64,000 bases of DNA from Ostrinia nubilalis (GCF_963855985.1 NC_087107.1:2914001-2978000); one strand, 5' to 3'; shown: positions 55,001-56,869, counted from the stretch's first letter. Notes: generated by a model from the sequence alone, not told the origin. Translations and numbers: made by a program.

Positions 55001-56869
55001 CGCACCAGCCCTTCCACATCCCGCCGCAGGAGAGGTGAGACAAGTGTCTACTGTGCGCACGCACAGGGAAGTGTCCCTATGCGTCGCCGGAGTCTCCATT
55101 ATCCAAGATGGAACTGGCGTGGAGTGCCGTGCCGCTCGCGCCGCACCCTCCGCCGCACCAGCCCTTCCACATCCCGCCGCAGGAGAGGTGAGACAAGTGT
55201 CTACTGTGCGCACGCACAGGGAAGTGTCCCTATGCGTCGCCGGAGTCTCCATTATCCAAGATGGAACTGGCGTGGAGTGCCGTGCCGCTCACGCCGCACC
55301 CTCCGCCGCACCAGCCCTTCCACATCCCGCCGCAGGAGAGGTGAGACAAGTGTCTACTGTGCGCACGCACAGGGAAGTGTCCCTATGCGTCGCCGGAGTC
55401 TCCATTATCCAAGATGGAACTGGCGTGGAGTGCCGTGCCGCTCGCGCCGCACCCTCCGCCGCACCAGCCCTTCCACATCCCGCCGCAGGAGAGGTGAGAC
55501 AAGTGTCTACTGTGCGCACGCACAGGGAAGTGTCCCTATGCGTCGCCGGAGTCTCCATTATCCAAGATGGAACTGGCGTGGAGTGCCGTGCCGCTCGCGC
55601 CGCACCCTCCGCCGCACCAGCCCTTCCACATCCCGCCGCAGGAGAGGTGAGACAAGTGTCTACTGTGCGCACGCACAGGGAAGTGTCCCTATGCGTCGCC
55701 GGAGTCTCCGCTATCAAAGATGGAACTCGCGTGGAGTGCCGTGCCGCTCGCGCCGCACCCACCGCCGCACCAGCCCTTCCACATCCCGCCACAGGAGAGG
55801 TAAATACTATTGAAATATAGGCGTAAATAAAATATATTTCTTCCATTTTAAACTGAATTATATTTCATCAAATAAAACACCAGAAGCTATTACGCCCGTC
55901 TATAGAATCAGTTGACAATAAGATGACGGTCATCAAAACATAAAGAAGAAAAGTATGCTCTATGGAAGCTATCCACGGAGTTCCGTATAAACAGTAAATT
56001 AATTTTTGCACTTCAAATCAATTACATTCAACAAATACAGGGTGACTTGTTTATTTATTTATTTATATAAACCAACAGAGATACATAGAAAATATTAGTT
56101 TAAGATTTAGACTGATAATAAAGTCATTATACAGGTTTCCCTCATTATAAAAGTATAATACATGATAGGATTGAACATCCTTCTAATAGATTATAGTACC
56201 GGTTACTTCAATGCGACCGATTTAGCTATGCTTAGGCAAAAGTTTATAATTTATGAAATATTTTGATTTTAAATTTCCTTTGTGAAATAAAATTGTTTCA
56301 CAAAGCCCAATTTATATCATTAATAGTTAATTTCAAATACTGGGTAAACTTTGCACTGGTTAAAAAAATCGTAAATTCGTGGTTGACAATCCCCAAAACC
56401 AGTGGCATGCAGGCATACCTTTTTGTAAATTCCCTTTTCCATAAACTCTCCATTTCTTATGTCAATGCCAACGAAAATTACATTTTGATTTTTTGCTTTT
56501 CCCCCCAATCGTCATTCGTAACTTCCATATTTCATTCCATTAGCCATAGATAACAAATAATTATGATTTGTTTCAGACTCTTGCCAATAGGACCGAAACC
56601 GAACAAGGAGCAGTATCCAGTGTTCAATGCTTTAGTCGATCGAGTGAGAGAAGCATTAAGCCTACCCGCAGGTAATTAATTTACGTGAACAACTAAAACC
56701 TATACAAAAGAATTCATAGTCTAGTCAAGTTATTCTATTAATTTTGAACTATTTTTACAGACGATTCAACAGACAAAACGGATTCAAGTCGATCGGAGCA
56801 AGAACCTACGCCTACTCCTCAAACAAGACCGCAGGATCTTACTAAAAAGCTATCTTCTGAAGGAACAAG
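27..56869 (+). CDS. unc79: UNC79 homologue, NALCN channel-complex subunit; internal part of gene, 30 exons
   Basis: Thirty exons were joined by hand using AG/GT boundaries. All 29 junctions keep phase and the joined product is about 1,300 residues without a stop. It matches the vertebrate UNC79 I remember in order: a CLIPY...W..IMP.W(L/M)E block (exon 2), a C.ILM.D.LLKQMELQ block (exons 5-6), GADVF and R(F)..VERV (exon 12), [15 protein letters not shown] (exon 14), LLGY (exon 18), FNAF.A...QV (exon 19), [15 protein letters not shown] (exons 20-21) and LNAQ/VEAQ.H.CK (exon 21). UNC79 is known to be a large cytoplasmic helical-repeat protein that pairs with UNC80 and stabilises the NALCN sodium-leak channel in neurons. 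In flies the pore is narrow abdomen. The start and end of the protein lie outside the window. Seven exons are followed by tandem copies of their own 3' ends, which is very unusual. UNC80 is excluded because the landmark blocks are those of UNC79. Family identity is firm; exact boundaries are predictions. Confidence 0.93.
93..360 (+). repeat. Decayed tandem copies of exon 1 3' end plus donor
   Basis: The best copy, about 263-352, repeats the CCTGGCCTCCAAG...ATCAAGGACGG.CTCAA segment of exon 1 and is followed by GTATAG, mirroring the exon 1 donor. Shorter remnants lie at about 110-145 (TCAAGGACAATCAACTGGTA) and 175-240 (AGCCAGGATC...GCGGCCACTGGGA). The copies are diverged and have no open frame. 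This is the first of seven such arrays in the gene. Confidence 0.65.
658..757 (+). CDS. unc79: unc79 exon 2
   Basis: Encodes [20 protein letters not shown] followed by [14 protein letters not shown], one of the most conserved UNC79 stretches (vertebrate form: CLIPYNV..QSVWECIMPEWLE). Acceptor TTCCAG ends at 657; donor GTAACA starts at 758. Entry completes the codon left by exon 1; exit is phase 0. Confidence 0.93.
1167..1287. mobile_element. Small MITE-like inverted-repeat element
   Basis: The left end GCTGGGTTGCACCATCTTAC continues into TTTAACTTTGAC. It is the imperfect inverse of the right end GTCAAAGTTAGGTGGTGAAA followed by CTCAGC. The arms are about 30 bp and the element about 120 bp. 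It has no coding capacity. The two short opposing ORFs over it are by-products. Confidence 0.6.
1525..1680 (+). CDS. unc79: unc79 exon 3
   Basis: 52 codons, phase 0 at both ends, from [15 protein letters not shown] to [10 protein letters not shown]. Acceptor TTGCAG ends at 1524. The donor is GTTCGA at 1681, a poor match to the consensus, yet no better GT lies close by and the next exon fits in phase. Corresponds to the UNC79 segment after the IMP.W(L/M)E block. Confidence 0.88.
1967..2176. mobile_element. Foldback MITE, family F1 copy 1
   Basis: The ends TAAAGCCTGGTCCGTGAGCA and TGCTCACGGACCAGGCTTTA are exact inverses. The complementarity continues nearly to the centre, so the whole 210 bp can fold into one hairpin. 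The TA at each end suggests a TA target site, as in Tc1/mariner-like MITEs. Further copies lie at 18090-18284, 19093-19304, 21936-22035 and 27303-27450. Confidence 0.85.
2225..2315 (+). mobile_element. tRNA-like / tRNA-derived SINE remnant
   Basis: The stretch GCGGGTTCGAACCCCGCC near 2288-2305 has a perfect Pol III B-box and a T-arm-like stem. An A-box-like sequence (TAGGACTGGTCGA) lies about 30 bp upstream. I could not fold a convincing full cloverleaf, so a SINE head or tRNA pseudogene is more likely than a working tRNA. Confidence 0.4.
3033..3135 (+). CDS. unc79: unc79 exon 4
   Basis: Encodes [20 protein letters not shown] followed by [14 protein letters not shown], aligning with the LHVLSELDIMVPLQLLISMF region of UNC79. 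Acceptor TTGCAG ends at 3032; donor GTAACT starts at 3136. Enters in phase 0 and leaves one base over. Confidence 0.9.
3565..3975 (-). mobile_element. Truncated non-LTR retrotransposon 3' end, minus strand
   Basis: On the minus strand a GC-rich segment ends in a (TTA)n tail (seen as TAATAATAATAA near 3569-3584). This is typical of the simple-repeat tails of insect LINEs. An 87-residue minus ORF (3646-3909) over it shows no recognisable domain. The clade could not be assigned. Confidence 0.5.
3979..4092 (+). repeat. (TG)n microsatellite
   Basis: About 100 bases of nearly uninterrupted TG with two GC interruptions near the end. It lies in an intron. The apparent ORF of alternating Val/Cys is an artefact. 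Confidence 0.97.
4355..4551 (+). CDS. unc79: unc79 exon 5 with Asn-Gly repeat
   Basis: Runs from [15 protein letters not shown] through about nine Asn-Gly pairs to [16 protein letters not shown] and [15 protein letters not shown]. The last block matches the conserved LNCFILMFDLLLKQ of UNC79. The Asn-Gly run is encoded by a GGNAAY hexamer microsatellite and sits in the acidic linker just before the conserved block. Acceptor TTTCAG ends at 4354; donor GTAACT starts at 4552; exit is phase 0. Confidence 0.92.
4397..4461 (+). repeat. Coding GGNAAY hexanucleotide repeat
   Basis: Tandem GGGAAC/GGAAAC hexamers inside exon 5 encode (Asn-Gly)n. The period of six keeps any copy-number change in frame. 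Confidence 0.9.
4785..4918 (+). mobile_element. Retrotransposon/SINE 3' end with poly-A
   Basis: Contains the ACTTACCATCAGGTGATCCG and CTGCTCGTTTGCCTCCTGTC segments followed by ACATAAAAAAAAAC. A second shorter copy lies at 30497-30560. The poly-A end points to a non-LTR element or SINE inserted in plus orientation. Confidence 0.6.
5163..5345 (-). mobile_element. Dispersed repeat family D1, copy 1
   Basis: Contains CACTGCAACTCCTGTGTAGC and CAGGATCTACAGCTTGACCG. The same segment occurs at 28693-28795 and, inverted, at 11848-12025 and 31155-31320. Its GCCAGGATCTACAG part is identical to the bases just upstream of exon 1. No ORF. Class unknown. Confidence 0.65.
5963..6068 (+). CDS. unc79: unc79 exon 6
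   Basis: Starts [20 protein letters not shown] and continues [15 protein letters not shown], matching vertebrate MELQ...(I/L)..I. right after LLKQ. Acceptor TTTTAG ends at 5962; donor GTGAGT starts at 6069. Enters in phase 0, leaves one base. Confidence 0.92.
6522..6637 (+). CDS. unc79: unc79 exon 7
   Basis: Encodes [20 protein letters not shown], then [19 protein letters not shown]. The C..C spacing and the following L..L...L.P helix resemble UNC79 C.LCQS....YQLACELLERLAP. Acceptor CCCCAG ends at 6521; donor GTCAGT starts at 6638. Confidence 0.9.
6676..6806. mobile_element. MITE with long terminal inverted repeats
   Basis: The arms GTTTTCACCATCAATCCCTA and TAGGGATTGATGGTGAAAAC are exact inverses. 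They continue to AAGTGACC / GGTCACTT, giving about 40-bp arms around a 45-bp loop. It sits 40 bp into the intron after exon 7. Confidence 0.85.
7012..7180 (-). mobile_element. RTE-like retrotransposon 3' fragment, decayed
   Basis: The minus strand shows the remnants of the AHIAR...[10 protein letters not shown] region that is intact at 14513-14797. Here it is broken by substitutions and indels. Confidence 0.6.
7226..7430 (+). repeat. Two-copy intronic tandem repeat, unit about 106 bp
   Basis: TCAATGACAACAAATCGCTG and the GATCCTATCGAGTAATCGTT segment occur twice with a spacing of about 106 bp and a few differences. Non-coding. Confidence 0.85.
7528..7692 (+). CDS. unc79: unc79 exon 8
   Basis: 55 codons starting [20 protein letters not shown] and ending GVLVHMPH. 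Acceptor CCTCAG ends at 7527; donor GTGCGT starts at 7693; phase 0 on both sides. It is a hydrophilic linker followed by the start of a conserved block that continues in exon 9 ([12 protein letters not shown]). A G-run cluster lies 26 bases inside the intron. Confidence 0.85.
7719..7770 (+). promoter_or_regulatory. G-quadruplex-type G tract beside the exon 8 donor
   Basis: GGGGAGGGTGGGGGTGGGGG at 7719-7738 meets the G3+N1-7 quadruplex pattern. Further runs of 6 and about 11 G follow at 7746 and 7760. It starts 26 bases after the exon 8 donor. G runs at this position can act as intronic splicing enhancers; that role is inference. Confidence 0.5.
7891..8018 (+). mobile_element. RTE-like retrotransposon 3' end, plus strand
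   Basis: Reads (with frameshifts) as the ...[20 protein letters not shown] end of an RTE reverse transcriptase ORF, closing with GAAATGAAGATGATGATGAT. The (GAT)n tail is typical of the family. Confidence 0.75.
9843..9950 (+). CDS. Candidate cassette exon of unc79
   Basis: 36 open codons in phase 0, which fits between exon 8 (exit phase 0) and exon 9 (entry phase 0) without shifting frame. The product contains [20 protein letters not shown] and ends at a good donor (CAA|GTATGT). The acceptor (GTATAG at 9842) has no pyrimidine tract, which argues against it. It has no remembered counterpart in UNC79. Confidence 0.3.
10690..10742 (+). mobile_element. Short RTE 3' tail fragment
   Basis: CCAGCAGTGGACGTCATTTG GCTGAAAAAG followed by AAGAAGAAG matches the last residues (QQWTSFG, stop) and repeat tail of the RTE copy at 14504-14790. 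Confidence 0.6.
11205..11345 (-). mobile_element. Non-LTR retrotransposon remnant, minus strand
   Basis: Segments such as GGGAATGGAATTCGTTGCCTGC (minus strand) resemble the end of a decayed LINE protein, with no open frame left. The family is uncertain. Confidence 0.35.
11699..11836 (+). CDS. unc79: unc79 exon 9
   Basis: 46 codons, phase 0 at both ends, starting [20 protein letters not shown] and ending DVATATAD. Acceptor GCGCAG ends at 11698; donor GTAAGT starts at 11837. A Thr/Ala-rich linker before the conserved block in exon 10. Confidence 0.88.
11848..12025 (+). mobile_element. Dispersed repeat family D1, copy 2
   Basis: Runs AACTTCGAACTCCTCCTATG ... GAGGTGGGAATAGTCCCGT, the reverse complement of the 5163-5345 copy. 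It begins 12 bases after the exon 9 donor. No ORF. Confidence 0.7.
12329..12481 (+). CDS. unc79: unc79 exon 10
   Basis: 51 codons, phase 0 at both ends. [20 protein letters not shown] leads to [20 protein letters not shown], which matches KFCYQQLPVTLRLIYTIFQ of UNC79. Acceptor ACATAG ends at 12328; donor GTAGGA starts at 12482, directly beside a long foldback element. Confidence 0.92.
12492..12811. mobile_element. Young foldback element with about 145-bp near-perfect arms
   Basis: The left arm starts ATCCCATCAAAAACAATACT and the right arm ends AGTATTGTTTTTGATGGGAT. The whole of 12492-12636 is inverted at about 12668-12811 with hardly any mismatch, around a loop of about 30 bases. It lies 10 bases after the exon 10 donor. 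The high arm identity suggests recent insertion or arm-to-arm conversion. Confidence 0.9.
13798..13934 (+). CDS. unc79: unc79 exon 11
   Basis: Starts [20 protein letters not shown] and ends NLLIDN/K across the junction. Matches EEPDILFNMLNCLKILCLHGE of UNC79. Acceptor TTACAG ends at 13797; donor GTAAGC starts at 13935. Leaves two bases (AA). Confidence 0.92.
13980..14157. mobile_element. MITE with subterminal repeats, 178 bp
   Basis: The ends AGCGTCCACATGTCGGTATC and GATACCGACAAGTGGACGCT are inverted. ATCGCACGCA-type motifs repeat inside. Non-coding. Confidence 0.8.
14504..14790 (-). mobile_element. 5'-truncated RTE retrotransposon 3' end with target-site duplication
   Basis: The 94-residue minus ORF (14513-14797) contains [20 protein letters not shown] and [17 protein letters not shown] and ends QQWTSFG. 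This is the familiar C-terminus of insect RTE endonuclease/reverse-transcriptase proteins. The direct repeat GGTTCATTCCTGT flanks it at 14491-14503 and 14791-14803, a clean target-site duplication. Only the last tenth of the protein is present, so it cannot move by itself. Confidence 0.88.
14836..15018 (+). CDS. unc79: unc79 exon 12
   Basis: Encodes [20 protein letters not shown], then [20 protein letters not shown] and the [15 protein letters not shown] block, matching SLWRVV.SEFSQLSSLAVPLLLHAL..GADIFW and RFEAVEKVAVICR. Acceptor CTCCAG ends at 14835; donor GTAGGC starts at 15019. Enters completing AA|C and leaves AG. Five further copies of its 3' two-thirds follow. Confidence 0.95.
15061..15881 (+). 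repeat. Five tandem copies of exon 12 3' part plus donor
   Basis: Copies start at AGTGCTT(C/T)TCCACT and end ATCAG|GTAGG at 15189, 15356, 15539, 15710 and 15881. The unit is about 171 bp (167-183). Each holds about 129 nt of exon, the donor and about 42 nt of intron. Read straight on from exon 12 the frame stops at once (AGG TAG), so the copies are not simple exon extensions. Copies differ by only a few bases. The copy ending at 15539 has its own good acceptor (see 15399-15539). Confidence 0.95.
15399..15539 (+). CDS. unc79: Possible alternative exon 12 (array copy 4)
   Basis: In front of copy 4 only, the spacer reads AACTCTTTCTTCTTTCAG ending at 15398, a strong pyrimidine tract and acceptor. 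From 15399 the exon is 141 nt, opens by completing the AA left by exon 11, has no stop and leaves AG for exon 13, the same phases as exon 12. It would replace the first 18 or so residues ([10 protein letters not shown]...) by SFVV and keep the GGADVF...VERVTVIIR core. Use in mRNA is inference. Confidence 0.45.
16462..16618 (+). CDS. unc79: unc79 exon 13
   Basis: Encodes [20 protein letters not shown], then [20 protein letters not shown] and [10 protein letters not shown]. Matches RFLD......LKYSLAHAFCCFLTAVEDVNPAVATRA.L of UNC79. Acceptor TTACAG ends at 16461; donor GTATGT starts at 16619; exits in phase 0. Confidence 0.93.
17545..17790 (+). mobile_element. Dispersed Lepidoptera-type repeat, Helitron-like family
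   Basis: Starts CTATACTTACTAATATTATA AAG, has the GTTTGTTTGTTTG run and CTGATTTGAAAAATTATTTC, and closes near GTACGAAGTCGCTGGCACAG CTAAT. Related pieces occur at 57907-58080, 59041-59420, 59536-59740 and 63426-63860. The AT start and CTAGT/CTAAT end fit non-autonomous Helitrons; the class is inferred from memory. Confidence 0.5.
17826..18027 (+). CDS. unc79: unc79 exon 14
   Basis: Encodes [20 protein letters not shown], then [20 protein letters not shown] and [20 protein letters not shown]. Matches LCLCLDFQFDTVVKDRPTILS and LSWEFFVNRFETLSLEAQ of UNC79. Acceptor CTCCAG ends at 17825; donor GTGAGT starts at 18028. Leaves one base. Confidence 0.95.
18090..18284. mobile_element. Foldback MITE F1, copy 2
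   Basis: TAAAGCCTGGTCCATGAGCA at the left and CTCACGGACCAGGCTTTA at the right, inverted over nearly the full 195 bp. Lies inside the exon 14 array. Confidence 0.88.
19093..19304. mobile_element. Foldback MITE F1, copy 3
   Basis: TAGTCTGGTCCGTGAGCACG at the left and CGTGCTCACAGACCGGGCTTTA at the right. More diverged ends than copies 1 and 2. Also inside the exon 14 array. Confidence 0.85.
20037..20225 (+). CDS. unc79: unc79 exon 15
   Basis: Encodes [40 protein letters not shown] and [18 protein letters not shown]. Position corresponds to UNC79 ...LSDAALWKIKRARFARNR...RALSLPE. Acceptor CAACAG ends at 20036; donor GTAAGT starts at 20226. Two bases in, one base out. Ser/Thr-rich and likely disordered. 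Confidence 0.9.
20289..21475 (+). repeat. Tandem array of exon 15 3' part plus donor (about 7 copies)
   Basis: Copies ending GGCATG|GTAAGT lie at 20408, 20591 and 20774 (period exactly 183). Then follow a 20-nt stub ending at 20838, a longer copy 20900-21066, and decayed copies ending near 21244, 21405 and 21475. The first three differ by a base or two. The 20900-21066 copy has TGG changed to TGA at about 21003-21005 in the exon frame. Divergence rises with distance from the true exon, and the late copies lose the donor. Confidence 0.92.
21689..21817 (+). CDS. unc79: unc79 exon 16
   Basis: Encodes [20 protein letters not shown], then [20 protein letters not shown]. Basic, Ser/Pro-rich linker. 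Acceptor TTCCAG ends at 21688; donor GTAAGC starts at 21818. Phases fit exons 15 and 17. Confidence 0.85.
21936..22035. mobile_element. Foldback MITE F1, copy 4 (internal deletion)
   Basis: Retains both ends (TAAAGCCTGGTCCGTGAGCA and its inverse) but only about 100 bp; most of one arm is missing. Confidence 0.85.
22628..22760 (+). CDS. unc79: unc79 exon 17
   Basis: Encodes [40 protein letters not shown] and QFLSR. Matches IKDLLPEDAGIDHQTVHQLITVLMKFM of UNC79. Acceptor TTTCAG ends at 22627; donor GTATGT starts at 22761. Confidence 0.92.
22838..22912 (+). mobile_element. RTE 3' end fragment
   Basis: GGGAGGCCTATGTTCAGCTG TGGACGTCCTGTGG followed by (TGATGA)n matches the stop-and-tail end of the RTE family. 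Confidence 0.65.
23137..23268 (+). CDS. unc79: unc79 exon 18
   Basis: Encodes [20 protein letters not shown], then [20 protein letters not shown]. Matches the ..SAKAFNTVKRHLYVLLGYDQQEGCFMIAP block of UNC79. Acceptor TTTCAG ends at 23136; donor GTAAAT starts at 23269. Confidence 0.94.
23288..23412 (+). mobile_element. RTE 3' end fragment
   Basis: GGACCGACGACCTCATAAAC GTAGCAGGAAGG...GGGAGGCCTATGTTCAGCAG TGGACGTCC then (GATGAT)n. Begins 20 bp after the exon 18 donor. Confidence 0.75.
23558..23663 (+). CDS. unc79: unc79 exon 19
   Basis: Encodes [20 protein letters not shown], then [15 protein letters not shown]. Matches RLSTCFNAFIAGIAQVMDYN of UNC79. Acceptor CAACAG ends at 23557; donor GTTTAT starts at 23664. 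Exits in phase 0. Confidence 0.93.
24279..24398 (+). CDS. unc79: unc79 exon 20
   Basis: 40 codons, phase 0 at both ends: [20 protein letters not shown], then [20 protein letters not shown]. Matches KYCSCP...SLKPHIRQMWLKALLVILYKY. Acceptor TTACAG ends at 24278; donor GTAAAA starts at 24399. Confidence 0.95.
24929..26071. mobile_element. Long terminal-inverted-repeat element, about 1.14 kb, non-coding
   Basis: Ends TGAGGATCA / TGATCCTCA. The strongest inverted part pairs about 25075-25240 (GATGACGTCACTATATCCGA ... AATTTTTAAAAATAG) with about 25740-25900 (CTATATTC-type inverse: TCGGATATAGTGACGTCACG). No ORF of note, so non-autonomous. The C-rich centre at 25626-25730 has three copies of an AGCTGGG(T/C)ATGA(C/T)TCCCCC-type unit. 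The right end lies about 20 bp before the exon 21 acceptor. Confidence 0.7.
26093..26231 (+). CDS. unc79: unc79 exon 21
   Basis: Encodes [20 protein letters not shown], then [20 protein letters not shown] and HIPRPR. Matches YPYRDCDISKILLHLIHITVNTLNAQYHSCKP of UNC79. Acceptor TTCCAG ends at 26092; donor GTAAGT starts at 26232. Leaves one base. Confidence 0.95.
26290..27163 (+). repeat. Eight tandem copies of exon 21 3' end plus donor
   Basis: Copies of CAGTGCAAGAGGATCCCGCC...CCGCGCCCGAGAG|GTAAG end at 26353, 26475, 26597, 26687, 26800, 26922, 27041 and 27163. The spacing is mostly 122 bp (90 and 113 where the spacer is shortened). Each has 60-75 nt of exon and about 50 nt of intron (TGCTGGAAGACTGAACTTTG...). 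The last copy has GC in place of the donor GT (GAGAG|GCAAAG). Reading on from exon 21 hits a stop in the second copy. Confidence 0.95.
27303..27450. mobile_element. Foldback MITE F1, copy 5
   Basis: Ends TATAGTCCGGTCGCCGAGCA and TGCTCGGCGACCGTACTTTA. One arm is shortened. Sits just downstream of the exon 21 array. Confidence 0.82.
27737..28012 (-). mobile_element. RTE 3' fragment, minus strand, frameshifted
   Basis: The minus strand reads [20 protein letters not shown], then frameshifts before the GGPTT-type region and ends near CAGTGGACGTTCAGCTGAAATTATGATGATGG. Clearly the same family as 14504-14790 but broken. The 172-residue plus ORF across it is antisense. Confidence 0.8.
28212..28359 (+). 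CDS. unc79: unc79 exon 22
   Basis: Encodes [40 protein letters not shown] and HWEEPAKAA. Acceptor TCTCAG ends at 28211; donor GTGAGT starts at 28360. Two bases in, two (AA) out; the next exon completes Lys. Ala/Lys/His-rich linker with no remembered vertebrate counterpart. Supported by phase and splice signals. Confidence 0.87.
28440..29918 (+). repeat. Tandem array of exon 22 3' end plus donor (about 11 copies, two unit types)
   Basis: Long copies nearly identical to exon 22 from CTGGAGCGC(A/G)AGCC to GCCGCCAA|GTGAGT lie at 28953-29027, 29308-29381 and 29846-29918. Short diverged copies (TTGGCAGCCTTGGAGAAGCC CGCCAAG...CCAA|GTGAGT) end at 28507, 28680, 28935, 29165, 29289, 29542, 29681 and 29823. 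The last copy has a different donor, GTATGT, presumably the original downstream intron context. A D1 element sits inside at 28693-28795. Read-through from exon 22 meets TGA at the donor. Confidence 0.9.
28693..28795 (-). mobile_element. Dispersed repeat D1, partial copy inside the exon 22 array
   Basis: CTATTCCCATCTCTCGTTTC ... CAGGATCTACAGCTTGACCG CCAATAAAACCCAACC, as at 5163-5345. The sequence GTCAAG(G/T)GAGTGGCT flanks it on both sides, either a target-site duplication or two array units. Confidence 0.65.
29975..30341. mobile_element. GC-rich MITE with terminal inverted repeats, 367 bp
   Basis: The ends TAAGGCCTCAGCCTCGAATT TAGCGGGCAGCGG and CCGCTGCCCGCTAAATTCGA GGCTGAGGCCTTA-type (TA at both sides) are inverted over about 35 bp. 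Further GCGGGCAGC-type motifs are repeated and inverted inside. Non-coding. Confidence 0.85.
30870..30975 (+). CDS. unc79: unc79 exon 23
   Basis: Encodes [20 protein letters not shown], then [16 protein letters not shown]. Acidic, Ser-rich. Acceptor TTCTAG ends at 30869; donor GTAAAT starts at 30976. Its first base completes AA|A from exon 22; exits in phase 0. Confidence 0.88.
31155..31322 (+). mobile_element. Dispersed repeat D1, copy 4
   Basis: AACTTCGAACTCCTCCTATG ... GAACGAGAGGTGGGAATAGT CCCGT, same orientation as 11848-12025 and highly similar. Confidence 0.72.
31476..31568 (+). CDS. unc79: unc79 exon 24
   Basis: 31 codons, phase 0 both ends: [20 protein letters not shown], then [11 protein letters not shown]. 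Acceptor TTTTAG ends at 31475; donor GTAAGT starts at 31569. Pro-rich disordered linker. Confidence 0.86.
31911..31987 (+). CDS. unc79: unc79 exon 25
   Basis: Encodes [20 protein letters not shown] followed by SDSSNL. Acceptor ACGCAG ends at 31910; donor GTAAGT starts at 31988. Leaves TT, completed as Leu by exon 26. Ser-rich. Confidence 0.86.
32151..32257 (+). CDS. unc79: unc79 exon 26
   Basis: Encodes [20 protein letters not shown], then [16 protein letters not shown] second frame is also open here, but only this one fits the two-base remainder from exon 25 and the phase of exon 27. Acceptor TACAG ends at 32150; donor GTAAGT starts at 32258. Confidence 0.87.
32487..32596 (+). CDS. unc79: unc79 exon 27
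   Basis: Encodes [20 protein letters not shown], then [16 protein letters not shown]. Acceptor ATACAG ends at 32486; donor GTGAAT starts at 32597. Exits in phase 0, so the following exon must start in phase 0. This is the upstream partner of the 148-copy exon array. Confidence 0.87.
33285..33406 (+). CDS. unc79: unc79 exon 28, first copy (122 nt)
   Basis: Encodes [20 protein letters not shown], then [20 protein letters not shown], leaving AG. Exon 29 completes Arg and continues [14 protein letters not shown]. Acceptor GTGAAG ends at 33284, without a good pyrimidine tract; donor GTGAGA starts at 33407. The product is Pro/His-rich. This first copy differs from all later ones at its start (Cys-Gly-Asn-Pro-Tyr instead of Cys-Pro-Tyr). 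Another 147 copies follow directly. Confidence 0.85.
46308..46584 (+). repeat. Damaged units in the exon 28 array
   Basis: Two adjacent units carry many single-base indels (ATTATACTCACGATGAACTG, CGCTCGCGCGCACC, CACTCAGGCCGCC, GAGAGGGTGAG, GCCGGGAGTCTCCAATTATC). The second lacks about 40 bp of exon. Clustered indels among otherwise near-perfect units suggest a low-quality assembly join or a recombination scar. Confidence 0.85.
48574..52634 (+). repeat. Higher-order repeats in the distal exon 28 array
   Basis: Units with the 14-bp deletion recur at 48574, 49937, 51147, 51898 and 52496, that is 9, 8, 5 and 4 units apart. Each block tends to run: several CCATTATCC-type units, one or two AAGATAGAA-type units, sometimes a GCTATCAAAG + CACCCACCG unit, then a deletion unit. 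This is the pattern left by unequal exchange of multi-unit blocks. Confidence 0.88.
55681..55799 (+). CDS. unc79: unc79 exon 28, last copy with the authentic-looking donor
   Basis: Copy 148 (exon part from TGTCCCTATGCG, about 55684) carries CTATCAAAG, CTCGCG, CACCCACCG and CCACAGGAG variants, all synonymous. It ends GAGAG|GTAAAT and runs into unique intron. It translates the same protein as copy 1 except for the start (CPYASPES). It is in phase with exon 29, so splicing may use either end of the array. Confidence 0.6.
55800..56576 (+). other. unc79 intron, no repeats recognised
   Basis: AT-rich sequence with an ATTTATTTATTTAT run near 56050-56068. Short ORFs on both strands (56263-56553 plus, 56320-56508 minus) have no codon or domain signal. 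Confidence 0.5.
56577..56671 (+). CDS. unc79: unc79 exon 29
   Basis: Encodes [20 protein letters not shown], then [11 protein letters not shown]. Acceptor TTTCAG ends at 56576; donor GTAATT starts at 56672. First base completes Arg from exon 28; one base left. Confidence 0.9.
56761..56869 (+). CDS. unc79: unc79 exon 30
   Basis: Encodes [20 protein letters not shown], then [17 protein letters not shown]. Acceptor TTACAG ends at 56760; donor GTAGTT starts at 56870. Leaves AG. Ser/Thr/Pro-rich linker. Last confident exon of the window. Confidence 0.88.

Larger units (their letters stand above)
33285..55799 (+). repeat. Exon 28 tandem array: 148 copies, 153-bp unit
   Basis: Counting from GTCGCCGGAGTCTCC (first at 33302, last at 55695) gives 148 units. 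The first 74 steps are exactly 153 bp (33302 to 44624). Exceptions are one 154-bp unit (44624), one 160-bp and one 117-bp unit (46308, 46468), and five 139-bp units with the same 14-bp deletion (48574, 49937, 51147, 51898, 52496). Each normal unit is a 116-nt exon copy (TGTCCCTATGCG...CAGGAGAG) plus a 37-nt spacer (GTGAGACAAGTGTCTACTGT...CAGGGAAG). The exon frame meets TGA at every donor (GAG AGG TGA). The last copy alone has donor GTAAAT. Identity is very high, so expansion is recent or the array is homogenised. This is neither a CRISPR (no variable spacers) nor a satellite unrelated to genes, since the unit is an exon. Confidence 0.97.
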
